Assembly: GCA_021372695.1 (NCBI GenBank)
Contig: JAJFTY010000239.1
Span: 76,851 to 140,850, forward strand
Source of the DNA: Deltaproteobacteria bacterium
GTDB lineage: Bacteria; Desulfobacterota; Syntrophia; Syntrophales; UBA5619
Length of the DNA: 64,000 nt
Direction: 5' to 3'
A program made the translations under genes and the position numbers. Each line of letters opens with the position of its first letter. Position 1 is the first letter of the stretch. Positions 10,396 to 18,537 of this stretch are shown in pieces. Under the pieces are notes generated by a model. That model did no database searches. It saw only the letters and a program-made list of their open reading frames with translations, and was not told where the DNA came from.

Positions 10396-10743
10396 TCAAT
10401 CCCTTCTATCTTTCAATTCGTCCAAAAATTGCAGCAGGTGGTCTCTCACCAACGCGAAAGAGGGGCCGCCGCCGAACTCAACACCGATCGATGCCGCTTC
10501 GATTATCTCTTCTCGTGTGGCTCTCGCCGAGAGCGCATTACCCATGTGGTTGGCCAGTCAGGGGATACACCGTGTCGCGACGGCTCCTGTGATCGCCATC
10601 AGCTCCTTGTACTTCCGATCCAGTACCCCGGGGCTGTAGTAGGCTTTCATCAATTCGTTGAATCCCTTGTAGAGGGTTGGCGCTTCTTCCTCCAGTCGCC
10701 TGCGGTTTTCCAGACGGTTTTCCAGAACTCTTTCAGCTTTCAT
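10396..10743 (-). CDS. CMD/AhpD-like protein with CxxU motif: candidate selenoprotein
   Basis: Reading from ATG 10743 gives 61 residues ending TGAVATRCIP, then an in-frame TGA at 10560-10558, then 53 more residues (LANHMGNALSARATREEIIE..., GGGPSFALVRDH...) to a normal stop at 10398-10396. Both halves fit one carboxymuconolactone decarboxylase/AhpD-like domain of 115 residues. The TGA falls exactly on the second Cys of the family's CxxC redox motif (C59-I-P-U62). A hairpin suited to a bacterial SECIS follows. The start has AGGGAGG five bases upstream. Likely role: a thiol/selenol redox enzyme of unknown substrate. A nonsense-mutated pseudogene is the alternative, but no other damage is visible and fdhA in this window also uses UGA. 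Confidence 0.8.
10520..10534 (-). promoter_or_regulatory. Candidate bacterial SECIS hairpin of the CMD-like gene
   Basis: On the minus strand GCTCTC (10534-10529), loop GGC (10528-10526) and GAGAGC (10525-10520) form a perfect 6-bp hairpin. The apical loop begins 29 bases after the UGA and starts with G. Both fit the published bacterial SECIS model (loop 16-37 bases downstream, G in the first two loop positions). Confidence 0.6.
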
Positions 10744-10943
10744 GATCGCCTCCCTTTACCACGATTCTGGCCCAACTTGACATGGCGCGTTGTTGCACAG
10801 CCACTTAGAACAACAGCTCGTTCCCTCCGAAGGCAATCGCGAGAGTCCAGAAGGGTCGGGTAACTACATGCGGACAACCCCCTTTGTCGGATCGAATATC
10901 GAAGGTTGCTGTTTATTAACTGATTGATTATGCTAAATAAAAA

Positions 10944-11020
10944 TGGTAGGCGATGTGGGACTTGAACCCACGGCCTCTGGTTCCGGAGACCAGCGCTCTA
11001 TCCAACTGAGCTAATCGCCC
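10944..11020 (-). tRNA. tRNA-Arg (anticodon CCG)
   Basis: The reverse strand forms a complete cloverleaf. The acceptor arm GGGCGAT (11020-11014) pairs with ATCGCCT. The D-arm reads AGCTCAGTTGGATAGAGC, and the anticodon stem CTGGT/ACCAG encloses CTCCGGA, giving CCG. The T-arm is GTGGGTTCAAGTCCCAC, and CCA is encoded at 10946-10944. Confidence 0.95.
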
Positions 11021-11283
11021 CCCTGAGATGGAACTGCCGGCGGATCGTCGACAGCGGTGAACCATACTACGGGACAGGTGAATATTCAACTTTTTTCCGC
11101 CGGGGAAGCCGGATCCCGCGGCGGCGGTATCCATGCCATCAACGGCGCCCCTTGTCAATCCCTTTTCGCAATCGTTGTTGAATTTATCGGGCGGAGCTGA
11201 TACATCCTTTTGCGGTTTCATGATAAAATGCATGGGAATCGCGGCGGATCTCCATGGCAACGTCAAGCGCAAGGATTGATCAT

Positions 11284-13254
11284 ATGCCCCGTGCCGGAAA
11301 GCTCTTCTTGATTCTGGCCGTCTGGATTTTCGGATCCGGCTGGGTGGCCACCGCCTGGGCCCAGAACCAGATCCTGAACATTCGTCATTGGGTCGCCCCG
11401 GATCATACGCGCGTGGTCATCGACATGACCGAAGATGCCCCCTTTAAGGTCGAAAAGGGCGAACAGAAGCTGGCCATCGATATCGAGGCGACATCCCTGC
11501 CTTCCCAGCTACCCGCCGCCATCGTCCTGAAAAAGCCGGGCGTGGATCAGATTCTCCTCTCCTCGCCGACTCCTGCCGGGGTGCGCGTCGAACTCCTCCT
11601 TCCCGGCCCGGTTCAGTCCACGGTCTTCAAGTTGAAAAAGTTTGAGGACAAGCCGTACCGGATCGTCGTGGACCTTGTCCTCCCGGATGCCGAAAAGAAG
11701 GAGAGCGAAGCCCGGGAACGGGTCAAGGTCACGCGCAAGGCACGGATCGTCGTGATCGATCCCGGCCACGGGGGCGATGCTCCGGGGGCGGTCGGCAAGA
11801 AGGGGACCTTCGAAAAGGACGTCGTTCTGGCCATTGCCAAAAAACTGCGCGATCAGCTCAACAGCAAGGAGGGCTACCGCGCCTTTTTGACGCGGAGCGG
11901 CGACTATTACGTCTCTTTCAAGAAGAGGGTCACGATTGCGAGGGAGTACGGCGCGGATCTGTTCGTGAGCATTCACGCAGACGCGGCCAGAAACAGGGAT
12001 GCCCATGGCACTTCGGTCTACTGCCTTTCCACCGGGGGGGCCAGCAGCGAGGCGGCGAAGATCCTTGCGAGAAGCGAAAACCTGGCCGACGTCGTGGGCG
12101 GTGTGCCCAACGGGGAGGGGAGTGACGTCTCGGACCCGATCATCCTCGACATGTTCCAGACCCATAACATCAACCAGTCCAGGAACTTCGGCGGGCTGCT
12201 CCTGGGAGAGCTGAGCGCCGCCAATGGCCTGAAATTCGCGTCTGTCCAGGAGGCCCCTTTCCGGGTGCTCAAGCTTCCGGAGGTTCCGTCGATACTGGTG
12301 GAGACGGCCTATATTTCCAACCCCAACGAGGAGAAACTCCTGCGGAGCGACCGCTTCCAGATGCAGCTTGCCCAAGGGATGGCCCGATCGATCGTCCAGT
12401 TCCTGCCACCCCTCCCACCGGCGGCAGTGACCGTTACCGCCGGAAAAGGTGAAGGATCGAAGCCGAAGGGCGCAGCGGGGCAAGGTAAGGGGCCGGCGAA
12501 GCGGATGGCCGCCGTGAAGGGCGCTCCCGCCCCCGAGGTGTCCGCTGGTAAGGAGGAGACGGAGGCAAAGCAGCAGGATACCACGGCCGGAGAAGGGGAG
12601 GGGCCGTTAAAGCCGAAGATTGCGGCACAGAGCCCACCCGCTCCGACGGTGGCCGCGGGAGGGGAAGAGGCGGAGTCAAAACCGCAGGATGCCACCGCTG
12701 CGGAAGGGAAGGTGCCGGCAAAGCGGAAGATCGCCCAAAAGCGCTCGCCCAACCCTGTGGCTGCAGCAGGCAAGGAAGAGACGGAGACAAAACCGAAGGA
12801 TGCCGCGGCCGGAGAAGAGAAGGAGCCGGCAAAACCGAGACTCACGGGGAAGGGCGCTCCCGCTCCCGCCGTATCCGCAGGCAAGGAGGAGGGCGGGGGA
12901 AAGCCGCAGGAAGCCTCCTCCGGTCAAGAGAAGGGGCCAGCAAAGCGGAAGGTCGCCGCAAAGGGCGCACCCGCTCCCGTGGTGTCTGCAGGCAAGCAGG
13001 CGAAGGAGCCAAAGCCGCAGGAAGCTTTGGCCGGGCAAGGGAAGGGGCCGGCAAAACGGAAGGTCGCCGCAAAAGGCGTCCCTGCTCCTCCGGCTGCGAA
13101 GCCCGAGAGGTTCTACCGCGTGAAGAAGGGTGACACGCTGGCCGAGATCGCGGCGAAGCATGGCACGACGACCCAAGTGCTCATGGAACTCAACCGCCTC
13201 AAGCGTCCGAACCTTCTCTACGTCGACCGGAAACTGATTCTTCCCGGGGGCTGA
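11284..13254 (+). CDS. N-acetylmuramoyl-L-alanine amidase with AMIN, Amidase_3, repetitive linker and LysM
   Basis: A secreted peptidoglycan amidase (AmiC type) of about 656 residues that cleaves the lactyl-amide bond during cell separation. Order: signal peptide (to about residue 27, ending TAWA|Q), AMIN domain (about 30-130), and the Amidase_3 zinc domain with ligands in IDPGHGG, TFEKD and SIHADA and the catalytic Glu in ILVETAYISN. A repetitive Lys/Ala/Pro/Glu linker of about 220 residues follows, then a C-terminal LysM (YRVKKGDTLAEIAAKHGTT). The frame opens at ATG 11254, but ATG 11284 has AAGGA eight bases upstream and gives a better signal peptide. Linker repeats are listed separately. 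Confidence 0.93.
   Translation: MPRAGKLFLILAVWIFGSGWVATAWAQNQILNIRHWVAPDHTRVVIDMTEDAPFKVEKGEQKLAIDIEATSLPSQLPAAIVLKKPGVDQILLSSPTPAGVRVELLLPGPVQSTVFKLKKFEDKPYRIVVDLVLPDAEKKESEARERVKVTRKARIVVIDPGHGGDAPGAVGKKGTFEKDVVLAIAKKLRDQLNSKEGYRAFLTRSGDYYVSFKKRVTIAREYGADLFVSIHADAARNRDAHGTSVYCLSTGGASSEAAKILARSENLADVVGGVPNGEGSDVSDPIILDMFQTHNINQSRNFGGLLLGELSAANGLKFASVQEAPFRVLKLPEVPSILVETAYISNPNEEKLLRSDRFQMQLAQGMARSIVQFLPPLPPAAVTVTAGKGEGSKPKGAAGQGKGPAKRMAAVKGAPAPEVSAGKEETEAKQQDTTAGEGEGPLKPKIAAQSPPAPTVAAGGEEAESKPQDATAAEGKVPAKRKIAQKRSPNPVAAAGKEETETKPKDAAAGEEKEPAKPRLTGKGAPAPAVSAGKEEGGGKPQEASSGQEKGPAKRKVAAKGAPAPVVSAGKQAKEPKPQEALAGQGKGPAKRKVAAKGVPAPPAAKPERFYRVKKGDTLAEIAAKHGTTTQVLMELNRLKRPNLLYVDRKLILPGG
12430..13095 (+). 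repeat. Degenerate ~40-codon tandem repeats encoding the amidase linker
   Basis: About six in-frame repeats, each near 120 bases, encode variants of 'GAPAPxVSAGKEE-x-KPQDAxAGEGKGPAKRK'. They lie between the amidase domain and the LysM domain. Copies near the 3' end (about 12860-13080) are the most alike, which suggests recent duplication there. The units probably form a flexible, positively charged wall-spanning spacer. Confidence 0.75.
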
Positions 13255-13539
13255 ATAACGGCGGAGTGCGCACGAAGACGAAATACCAGTCTCGGGACTG
13301 TTTTATCGCGATGCCAATGGCTTTCGTCCTGATACGGCGAGGTCGCCGCGGTCTTCTGTTCAGCGAGCGGCACGTTATCAGGAGTCGTCCTGCCTTTGAG
13401 ATCCGGCAAATGCCTGGAACACGGTCATTGGATTCGATAGCTGTCTATTTTCCATTGACATACGCAATGGTCATGCTTAGTCTAAAACCAAAAGCGACAG
13501 TGTATTGATAATAATCCAAATAAACTTCGGAGGTAAGTC

Positions 13540-13794
13540 ATGGCGAGATGGGACTACAAGACGACTTTGATGGATTTGGACAAGATCGTACCCCCGGCTG
13601 AGATTGCCTGCAACAACGCCGGTACCTGCAAGGTGAATTCACTCCCGGAACTCCCGGAGCATGGTCTTGATCATTTAAAGAAAATCCTTGACGATGAAGG
13701 ATCCAATGAGTGGGAACTTGTTCAGTGTCAGCTCCACACTGGCAAGATGCTCTGCATCTGGAAACGCGAAATCAAAGAGGCCTTTGCAAGCTGA
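13540..13794 (+). CDS. Small DUF4177-like protein
   Basis: An 84-residue soluble protein. The start has GGAGGTAAGTC immediately upstream, a strong ribosome-binding site. The ends resemble the DUF4177 pattern: WDYKT near the N-terminus, then NEWELVQCQLHTGKMLCIWKRE near the C-terminus. An internal ACNNAGTC stretch adds two Cys. No function can be assigned. It is monocistronic, with a 285-base upstream gap containing TTGACA (13455-13460) but no convincing -10 box, and a strong hairpin downstream. Confidence 0.7.
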   Translation: MARWDYKTTLMDLDKIVPPAEIACNNAGTCKVNSLPELPEHGLDHLKKILDDEGSNEWELVQCQLHTGKMLCIWKREIKEAFAS

Positions 13795-13959
13795 GGGGCA
13801 CGTCTCGGTACTAAAACGGGTCGAGAATCTACCACGGCGATACGGATCAGGCCCGGCATGGTCCGTTTTTGCAGCGGCCGTCAATTCAGCCCCGCGGCCG
13901 CAAGCAACGGTGCGGGTACTTAGGGGAATCTGCGTGAAAAGTACCGTCGGAAAATCGAA

Positions 13960-13990
13960 AAGAAGAGGAGGCCTCGGGCCTCCTCTTCTT
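13960..13990. terminator. Strong hairpin between convergent small genes
   Basis: A perfect 14-bp stem (13960-13973 with 13977-13990) carries a TCG loop. On the minus strand it is followed by TTTTCGATTTT, so it should stop the transcript of the 47-residue membrane protein gene. On the plus strand the 3' arm itself is U-rich. It probably acts in both directions. Confidence 0.75.
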
Positions 13991-14009
13991 CCTCGCTTTT
14001 ACGGATCTC

Positions 14010-14153
14010 TTAGGAGCTGAACGCGGCGGAAGCCGAGATCAGCATGCCCACGATCATGAGGCCAATGGCAATCCCCGTGCCAAAAACAGCGAGTACGGGG
14101 GCCACGCCGAGCAGGATGAACCCCAGCAGGAACCTTGATTCCAATGAATCCAT
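14010..14153 (-). CDS. Small hydrophobic membrane protein, 47 residues
   Basis: From ATG 14153, preceded by GGGAGGTTGTC, the minus strand reads a 47-residue protein ending at TAA 14012-14010. Residues 8-44 are almost wholly hydrophobic (LLGFILLGVAPVLAVFGTG, then GLMIVGMLIS), giving one long or two short membrane spans. It follows the 156-residue membrane/OB protein by 25 bases on the same strand and precedes a terminator, so it is probably the last gene of the focA-containing unit. No family is recognised. Confidence 0.6.
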   Translation of the reverse strand: MDSLESRFLLGFILLGVAPVLAVFGTGIAIGLMIVGMLISASAAFSS

Positions 14154-14178
14154 GACAACCTCCCTTTGATGATGGCTC

Positions 14179-14649
14179 TCAGGAGCCGATTTTTTTGATG
14201 CTGACGGCGGATACCGCCTGGCTTCGACGGTCGAAGATATTCTTCATGACCATTCCCAGGACCTCCACCCTGTCTCCTGTACTGACTCGTTCCGCGGGTG
14301 AGGTGAACAGAATCACCCGAATGGTTCCCGTGTCGTCCTTCACCTGGAAATGGGGTCGGTTGAGCCAACGGAAACGGATCTTTTCCACCTTACCCCTGAT
14401 CCGGACGGCCCGTCCCCGCGTGGATTCGCCGATCTGTCCGATCTTGTAATTCCTGGCCTTTTGGTCGTACTCCCCTTCGGCCTTGGCGTAGCTCCTGCGG
14501 CTCATCCAGCCCAGGGTCATCGGAAGAACGATGAGAAGTATCAGACCCGGAATGGCGTAAATCAGGAAGCGGGTGTCTCCGGTCATGGCGTACCGGAGGA
14601 AAACCGCACCGGCGCAAAGGACAAACGTGATCCAGGCAAATATTGACAA
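14179..14649 (-). CDS. Membrane-anchored OB-fold-like protein
   Basis: A 156-residue protein with two N-terminal hydrophobic segments (about residues 3-18 and 28-48). A soluble domain follows whose pattern (RGRAVRIRGKVEKIRF, then HFQVKDDTGTIRVILFTSP, then GDRVEVLGMV) suggests an OB-fold. The start is TTG 14649, five bases after GGGAG; no in-frame ATG fits. Function unknown. It lies 18 bases after the focA stop on the same strand and may be in the same operon. A DUF-type annotation is possible, but I cannot name one. Confidence 0.65.
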   Translation of the reverse strand: MSIFAWITFVLCAGAVFLRYAMTGDTRFLIYAIPGLILLIVLPMTLGWMSRRSYAKAEGEYDQKARNYKIGQIGESTRGRAVRIRGKVEKIRFRWLNRPHFQVKDDTGTIRVILFTSPAERVSTGDRVEVLGMVMKNIFDRRSQAVSAVSIKKIGS

Positions 14650-14667
14650 AATGACTCCCGACCCGGA

Positions 14668-15546
14668 TTAATCCTTGGGCACTTCCTTGCGGAACATCAT
14701 GAAGTAGGCCACGCCGATGAACAGGAAGCCGCCGACGATGTTGCCCGCCGTTACCGGGATGATGTTCCAGAACCAGATATCGCCCCATGAGAGGCCGTTG
14801 TTGCCCGCGAGCAGTCCGCCGATTTTCTGGATCGATTCCGGATACCAGTCAATCAGATATTTACCCGCCGGAAGGAAGTACATATTGGCCACGCAGTGCT
14901 CGAAGCCGGTGGAGACGAAGGCCATGATCGGAAACCAGATCCCGAAGAACTTTCCGACCACGTCGTCCGCCGTGATGGCCAGCAGGATGGCGATGTTGAC
15001 CAGGAAGTTACAGCCGATGGCCTTGACGAAGCAAGACCAGTAGCCGACACCACCGGCCGCCTTGTATGTCAGGGTCTTGGACACCGCGATGTTGATAGCG
15101 GTTGTGCCGAAGGCGTTGACGGCCATACCGCTCGCAGTTCCATCGACCAGCGGCCCGAAGGCCATGATGTAGGCGTAGAAAAAAGATCCCAGGACGTTAC
15201 CGATGTAGACCCAGAACCAGTTCTTCATGACGGCTCCCCAAGTGACCCGCTTCATCATGGCGGCCATGGGGACGAGCATGCAATCGCCGGTGAAGAGTTC
15301 CATACCGGTCAGGACGATTGCAATCAGGCCGACGGGGAAAACCGACCCGAGGACGAGTTTGGCGATGCCTGGCCCGGCGGTCGCTGCCACACCGGTCGAA
15401 CAGACCGTGGCCAGTGCTGCACCGATCCCGATGTAAGCGCCGGCCATGAAGCCTCGGATCAAGAATTGAAATACGGAAAGTTTCGATTTGTAGGTTCCCG
15501 CGTTGCCTACGAGGCCTACCATTTTTGGCGGTGCATTGAAAGCCAT
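14668..15546 (-). CDS. focA: Formate/nitrite transporter family channel (FocA-like)
   Basis: A 292-residue FNT-family pentameric channel with about six membrane spans. Family features include the N-terminal FLIRGFMAGAYIGIGAALA segment, LFTGDCM in the re-entrant region and the C-terminal NIVGGFLFIGVAYF span. The ATG at 15546 has AAGGAGG nine bases upstream; an ATG at 15555 directly abuts the Shine-Dalgarno and is rejected. It lies 170 bases downstream of the formate dehydrogenase gene on the same strand, so formate is the likely substrate. Nitrite or another small anion is possible by family alone. Confidence 0.92.
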   Translation of the reverse strand: MAFNAPPKMVGLVGNAGTYKSKLSVFQFLIRGFMAGAYIGIGAALATVCSTGVAATAGPGIAKLVLGSVFPVGLIAIVLTGMELFTGDCMLVPMAAMMKRVTWGAVMKNWFWVYIGNVLGSFFYAYIMAFGPLVDGTASGMAVNAFGTTAINIAVSKTLTYKAAGGVGYWSCFVKAIGCNFLVNIAILLAITADDVVGKFFGIWFPIMAFVSTGFEHCVANMYFLPAGKYLIDWYPESIQKIGGLLAGNNGLSWGDIWFWNIIPVTAGNIVGGFLFIGVAYFMMFRKEVPKD

Positions 15547-15716
15547 ACTGATCATCCTCCTTTTCTGGCGCCCCGGTCCGTTGTCCGTCGGATCGAGGCT
15601 GAGTTTAAAAGCGAGATTCCATTTTCACGGCCGTGCCTACCTTATAAAAGGGCCAGTCGGCATTGAAGGACCGGTTCACTGTCGACCTGGCCGTTTATCT
15701 TTTTGGGATCGGTGTT

Positions 15717-18419
15717 TCAGGCCGCTTCCACCCGGACGGCGCAGACCTTGTATTCCGGAATCTTTCCGATCGGGTCGAGTGCCGGATTGGTCAGCAGATT
15801 GACTGCCGCTTCGTGGAAGTGGAAATTCATGAAAACCGTTCCCCGGTCGGACCGGGTGGTTATTTTGGCCTTGGCCTGCAGCGCGCCGCGCCGCGAGGTT
15901 ACCTTGACCATCTGTCCGTCCGCAATGCCGAGCTTCTCCGCGTCGGCCGGGTTGATCTCGACGAGGGATTCGGGACAGCGCTCCATCGGCCCCTTGGCAA
16001 GACGCGTCATCGTACCGGTATGGTAATGGTAGAGGACGCGCCCGGTCGACAGGAGGATCGGGTATTCGGCGTCGGGCAATTCCGCCGGCGGGATGTACTC
16101 GACGGCATGGAAGAGGCCGCGCCCGCGGCTGAACCGGTCCTTGTGGAGGAAACGGGTGCCCGGATGGTCGACATTGGGGCAGGGCCACTGGATCCCGCCC
16201 TTTTCGAGGCGCTCGTAGGTGATGCCCGCATAGCTCGGGGTGACGGCGTTGACTTCCGCCATGATCTCAGCGGCCGAGCCGTAGCTCATCGGATACCCCA
16301 TCCTGGTCGAGAGGCCTGCGATGATCTCCCAGTCCGCCTTCGCCTGCCCGGGCGCCGGTACGGCCTTCCGGACGCGCTGGACCCGCCGCTCCGTGTTGCT
16401 GAAGGTGCCGTCCTTTTCCGCGAAGCAGGCCGAGGGGAGAACCACGTCGGCTAGCCGCGCCGTCTCCGTCAGGAAGATGTCCTGGACGACGAGGAGGTCC
16501 AGGTGTTTCAAGGATGCCTCGACATGGGTCAGGTCCGGATCGGAGACCATGGGATTTTCGCCCATCACGTAGATGGCCTTGATCTCTCCCTTGTGGGCCG
16601 CGTCCATCATCTCCACGATGGTTTTCCCCGGTTTGCCGGGAAGGGTTGCCACATTCCAGGCCTTCTCGAATTTCGCCCGGGCTTCGTCATTGGCGACCGG
16701 CTGGTAGGCGGGAAACACGTTGGGCAGAGCGCCCATGTCGCAGGCGCCCTGGACGTTATTCTGCCCCCGGAGCGGGTTGACGCCACCGCCTTCGATGCCG
16801 ACTTTCCCGCAGAGCATCGCCAGATTCGCGCAGGACTTGACGTTGTCCGTTCCGGTGATGTGCTGCGTCATCCCCATGGCGTAGAGGATGGAGGCCTTGT
16901 TCGCCTTCGCATAGAGGCGCGCGGCGGCCTTGAGGTCCTCGGCGGGGACGCCTGAAATCTCCTGGACCCGCTCGGGCGTGTAGGCGGCGACCGTCTTCTG
17001 CAGGGCCTCGAACCCCTCTGTGCGGTTTTCCACATACTCCTTGGCGTAGATCCCTTCGGCGAGGATGACGTTCATCATGCCGTTCAGGACCGCGACATCC
17101 GTCCCGGGTTTCTGCCGGAGCCAGAGCGTCGCGTACTTGACCAGATCGATCTCCCTCGGGTCGATCACGATCAGCTTGGCGCCGTTCTGGCGTACGGCCC
17201 GCTTGACCCGCGAGGAAAGGACCGGATGGTTTTCCGTGGTGTTGGTTCCCGTCGCCAGGATGACGTCGGTGTATTCGATCTCCTCGATCGAGTTCGTCAT
17301 TGCACCGCTACCGAATGCGGCGGCCAGACCGGCCACCGTTACGGAGTGTCAGAGACGGGCGCAGTGATCGACATTGTTGGTGCCGATCCCCGCGCGCATG
17401 AATTTCTGGAACAGGTAGTTCTCCTCGTTGGTGCAACGGGCCGAGGAGAGGCCGGCGATGCTGTCGGGTCCCGACTTCTTCTTGATCGCGGTCAGACGGT
17501 CCGCGATGAAGTCATATGCCTCCTCCCAGGTCGCCGGCGCCAGTTCGCCGCCCTTCTCCTTCCGGATGAGAGGGGCCTTCAGACGGTCCGGATGGTTGAC
17601 GAAGTCGAGGCCGAAGCGCCCCTTGACGCAGAGGCTTCCCTCATTGGGCTGGCCATACTCCCGGTTTCCGGTGACCTTGATGATCTGGTCCTTGTGGACG
17701 TTCAGGTCCATCTGGCAGCCCACGCCGCAGTAGGTGCAGGTCGTCTTTACCTTCTTGACCTCCCACGGCCGCCCGGCGAAACGGGCCTGCTCGAAGGTGA
17801 TCGCCCCGACCGGGCAGGCGTCGGCGCATTCGCCGCAGAACACGCAGTCGGAGTTGATGTAGTCTGAGTTGAAGGCCGGGCCGACCTTGGCACGGTGGCC
17901 GCGGCGGGCGAAGTCGAGGACTTCGTTGACCTGAATCTCGTTGCAGGCCCGGATGCAGCGGCCGCAGAGGATGCATTTGTTGAGGTCCCGCCGGATCATG
18001 GCATTGGACCGCTCGATCTCGTACCCCGGGGCATCGATGTCGAAACGGGGCTTTTCGATCCCGAGCCAGTAGACCAGGTTCTGCAGTTCGCAGGCGCCGT
18101 TCTGTTCGCAGGTCAGACAGTTGTGATCGCCCGACGACCAGAGTAGCTCAACGATCAGCCTCTGCGAAGCGCGGACCTTCGGCGTATTCGTCTTGATGAC
18201 CATGCCGGGGCTCACCGGCATGCAGCAGGAGGCGACCAGCGATCGCGCCTTTTCGACCTCGACGACGCAGACACGGCAGGCGCCGACGTTGGTCGTCTTG
18301 GCGTAGTGGCAGAGCGTGGGGATATAAATGCCCTGCTCACGGGCGACGTCCAGGATTGTCTGTCCGGCAATCGCTTCCACATCTTTTCCGTCAATGTTTA
18401 GGGGGATCTTTTTTTCCAT
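15717..18419 (-). CDS. fdhA: Formate dehydrogenase alpha subunit, selenocysteine-containing, with NuoG-like N-terminus
   Basis: Two adjacent open frames joined by an in-frame TGA (17351-17349) form one 900-residue molybdo/tungsto-bis-PGD enzyme that oxidises formate or reduces CO2. The N-terminus holds a [2Fe-2S] domain (PTLCHYA, GACRVC), a NuoG-type His/Cys cluster ([17 protein letters not shown]) and two [4Fe-4S] motifs ([25 protein letters not shown]). The catalytic part starts with CTYCGVGC (about residue 235). The UGA lies in [17 protein letters not shown], the active-site position (U357), and a SECIS hairpin with a GGUCU loop follows. The start has AAGGAG upstream. The N-terminal ferredoxin modules suggest electron exchange with NuoE/F-like partners such as HydC and HydB. 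Confidence 0.95.
17319..17337 (-). promoter_or_regulatory. SECIS element of fdhA
   Basis: On the minus strand GGTGGCC (17337-17331), loop GGTCT (17330-17326) and GGCCGCC (17325-17319) form a 7-bp stem. The loop starts 18 bases after the UGA and has the GGUCU apical sequence known from E. coli fdhF. This supports selenocysteine insertion at codon 357. Confidence 0.8.
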
Positions 18420-18450
18420 CGTGCGCTCCTTCCGCCCTATCGAGGGCTCT

Positions 18451-18487
18451 CTTATGTCAATTTTCGACTTATGTCAAACATGACATA
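18451..18487. promoter_or_regulatory. TGACATA repeat cluster upstream of fdhA
   Basis: The 118-base gap between hydE and fdhA holds a 10-base direct repeat, plus strand CTTATGTCAA at 18451-18460 and 18468-18477 (period 17). It also holds a perfect inverted repeat TATGTCA-AACA-TGACATA at 18470-18487. On the minus strand each copy contains TTGACA or TGACA. The arrangement suggests paired operator sites for an activator or repressor of fdhA. The regulator is unknown. Confidence 0.55.
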
Positions 18488-18537
18488 CAAAATGCCTACA
18501 ATAATGATGGCTTACATAGTCGAAATGGGCGTCGATG

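Noticed and set aside
10279..10863. 194-codon plus-strand frame
   Set aside because: Antisense to the CMD-like gene and non-coding DNA; the minus-strand reading explains this region.
12430..13095. CRISPR-like array
   Set aside because: The repeats are in frame, degenerate, long (about 120 bases) and encode a protein linker; there are no unique spacers.
15717..18419. fdhA as a pseudogene or as two genes
   Set aside because: The TGA is at the catalytic selenocysteine position and is followed by a SECIS hairpin; both halves are intact.
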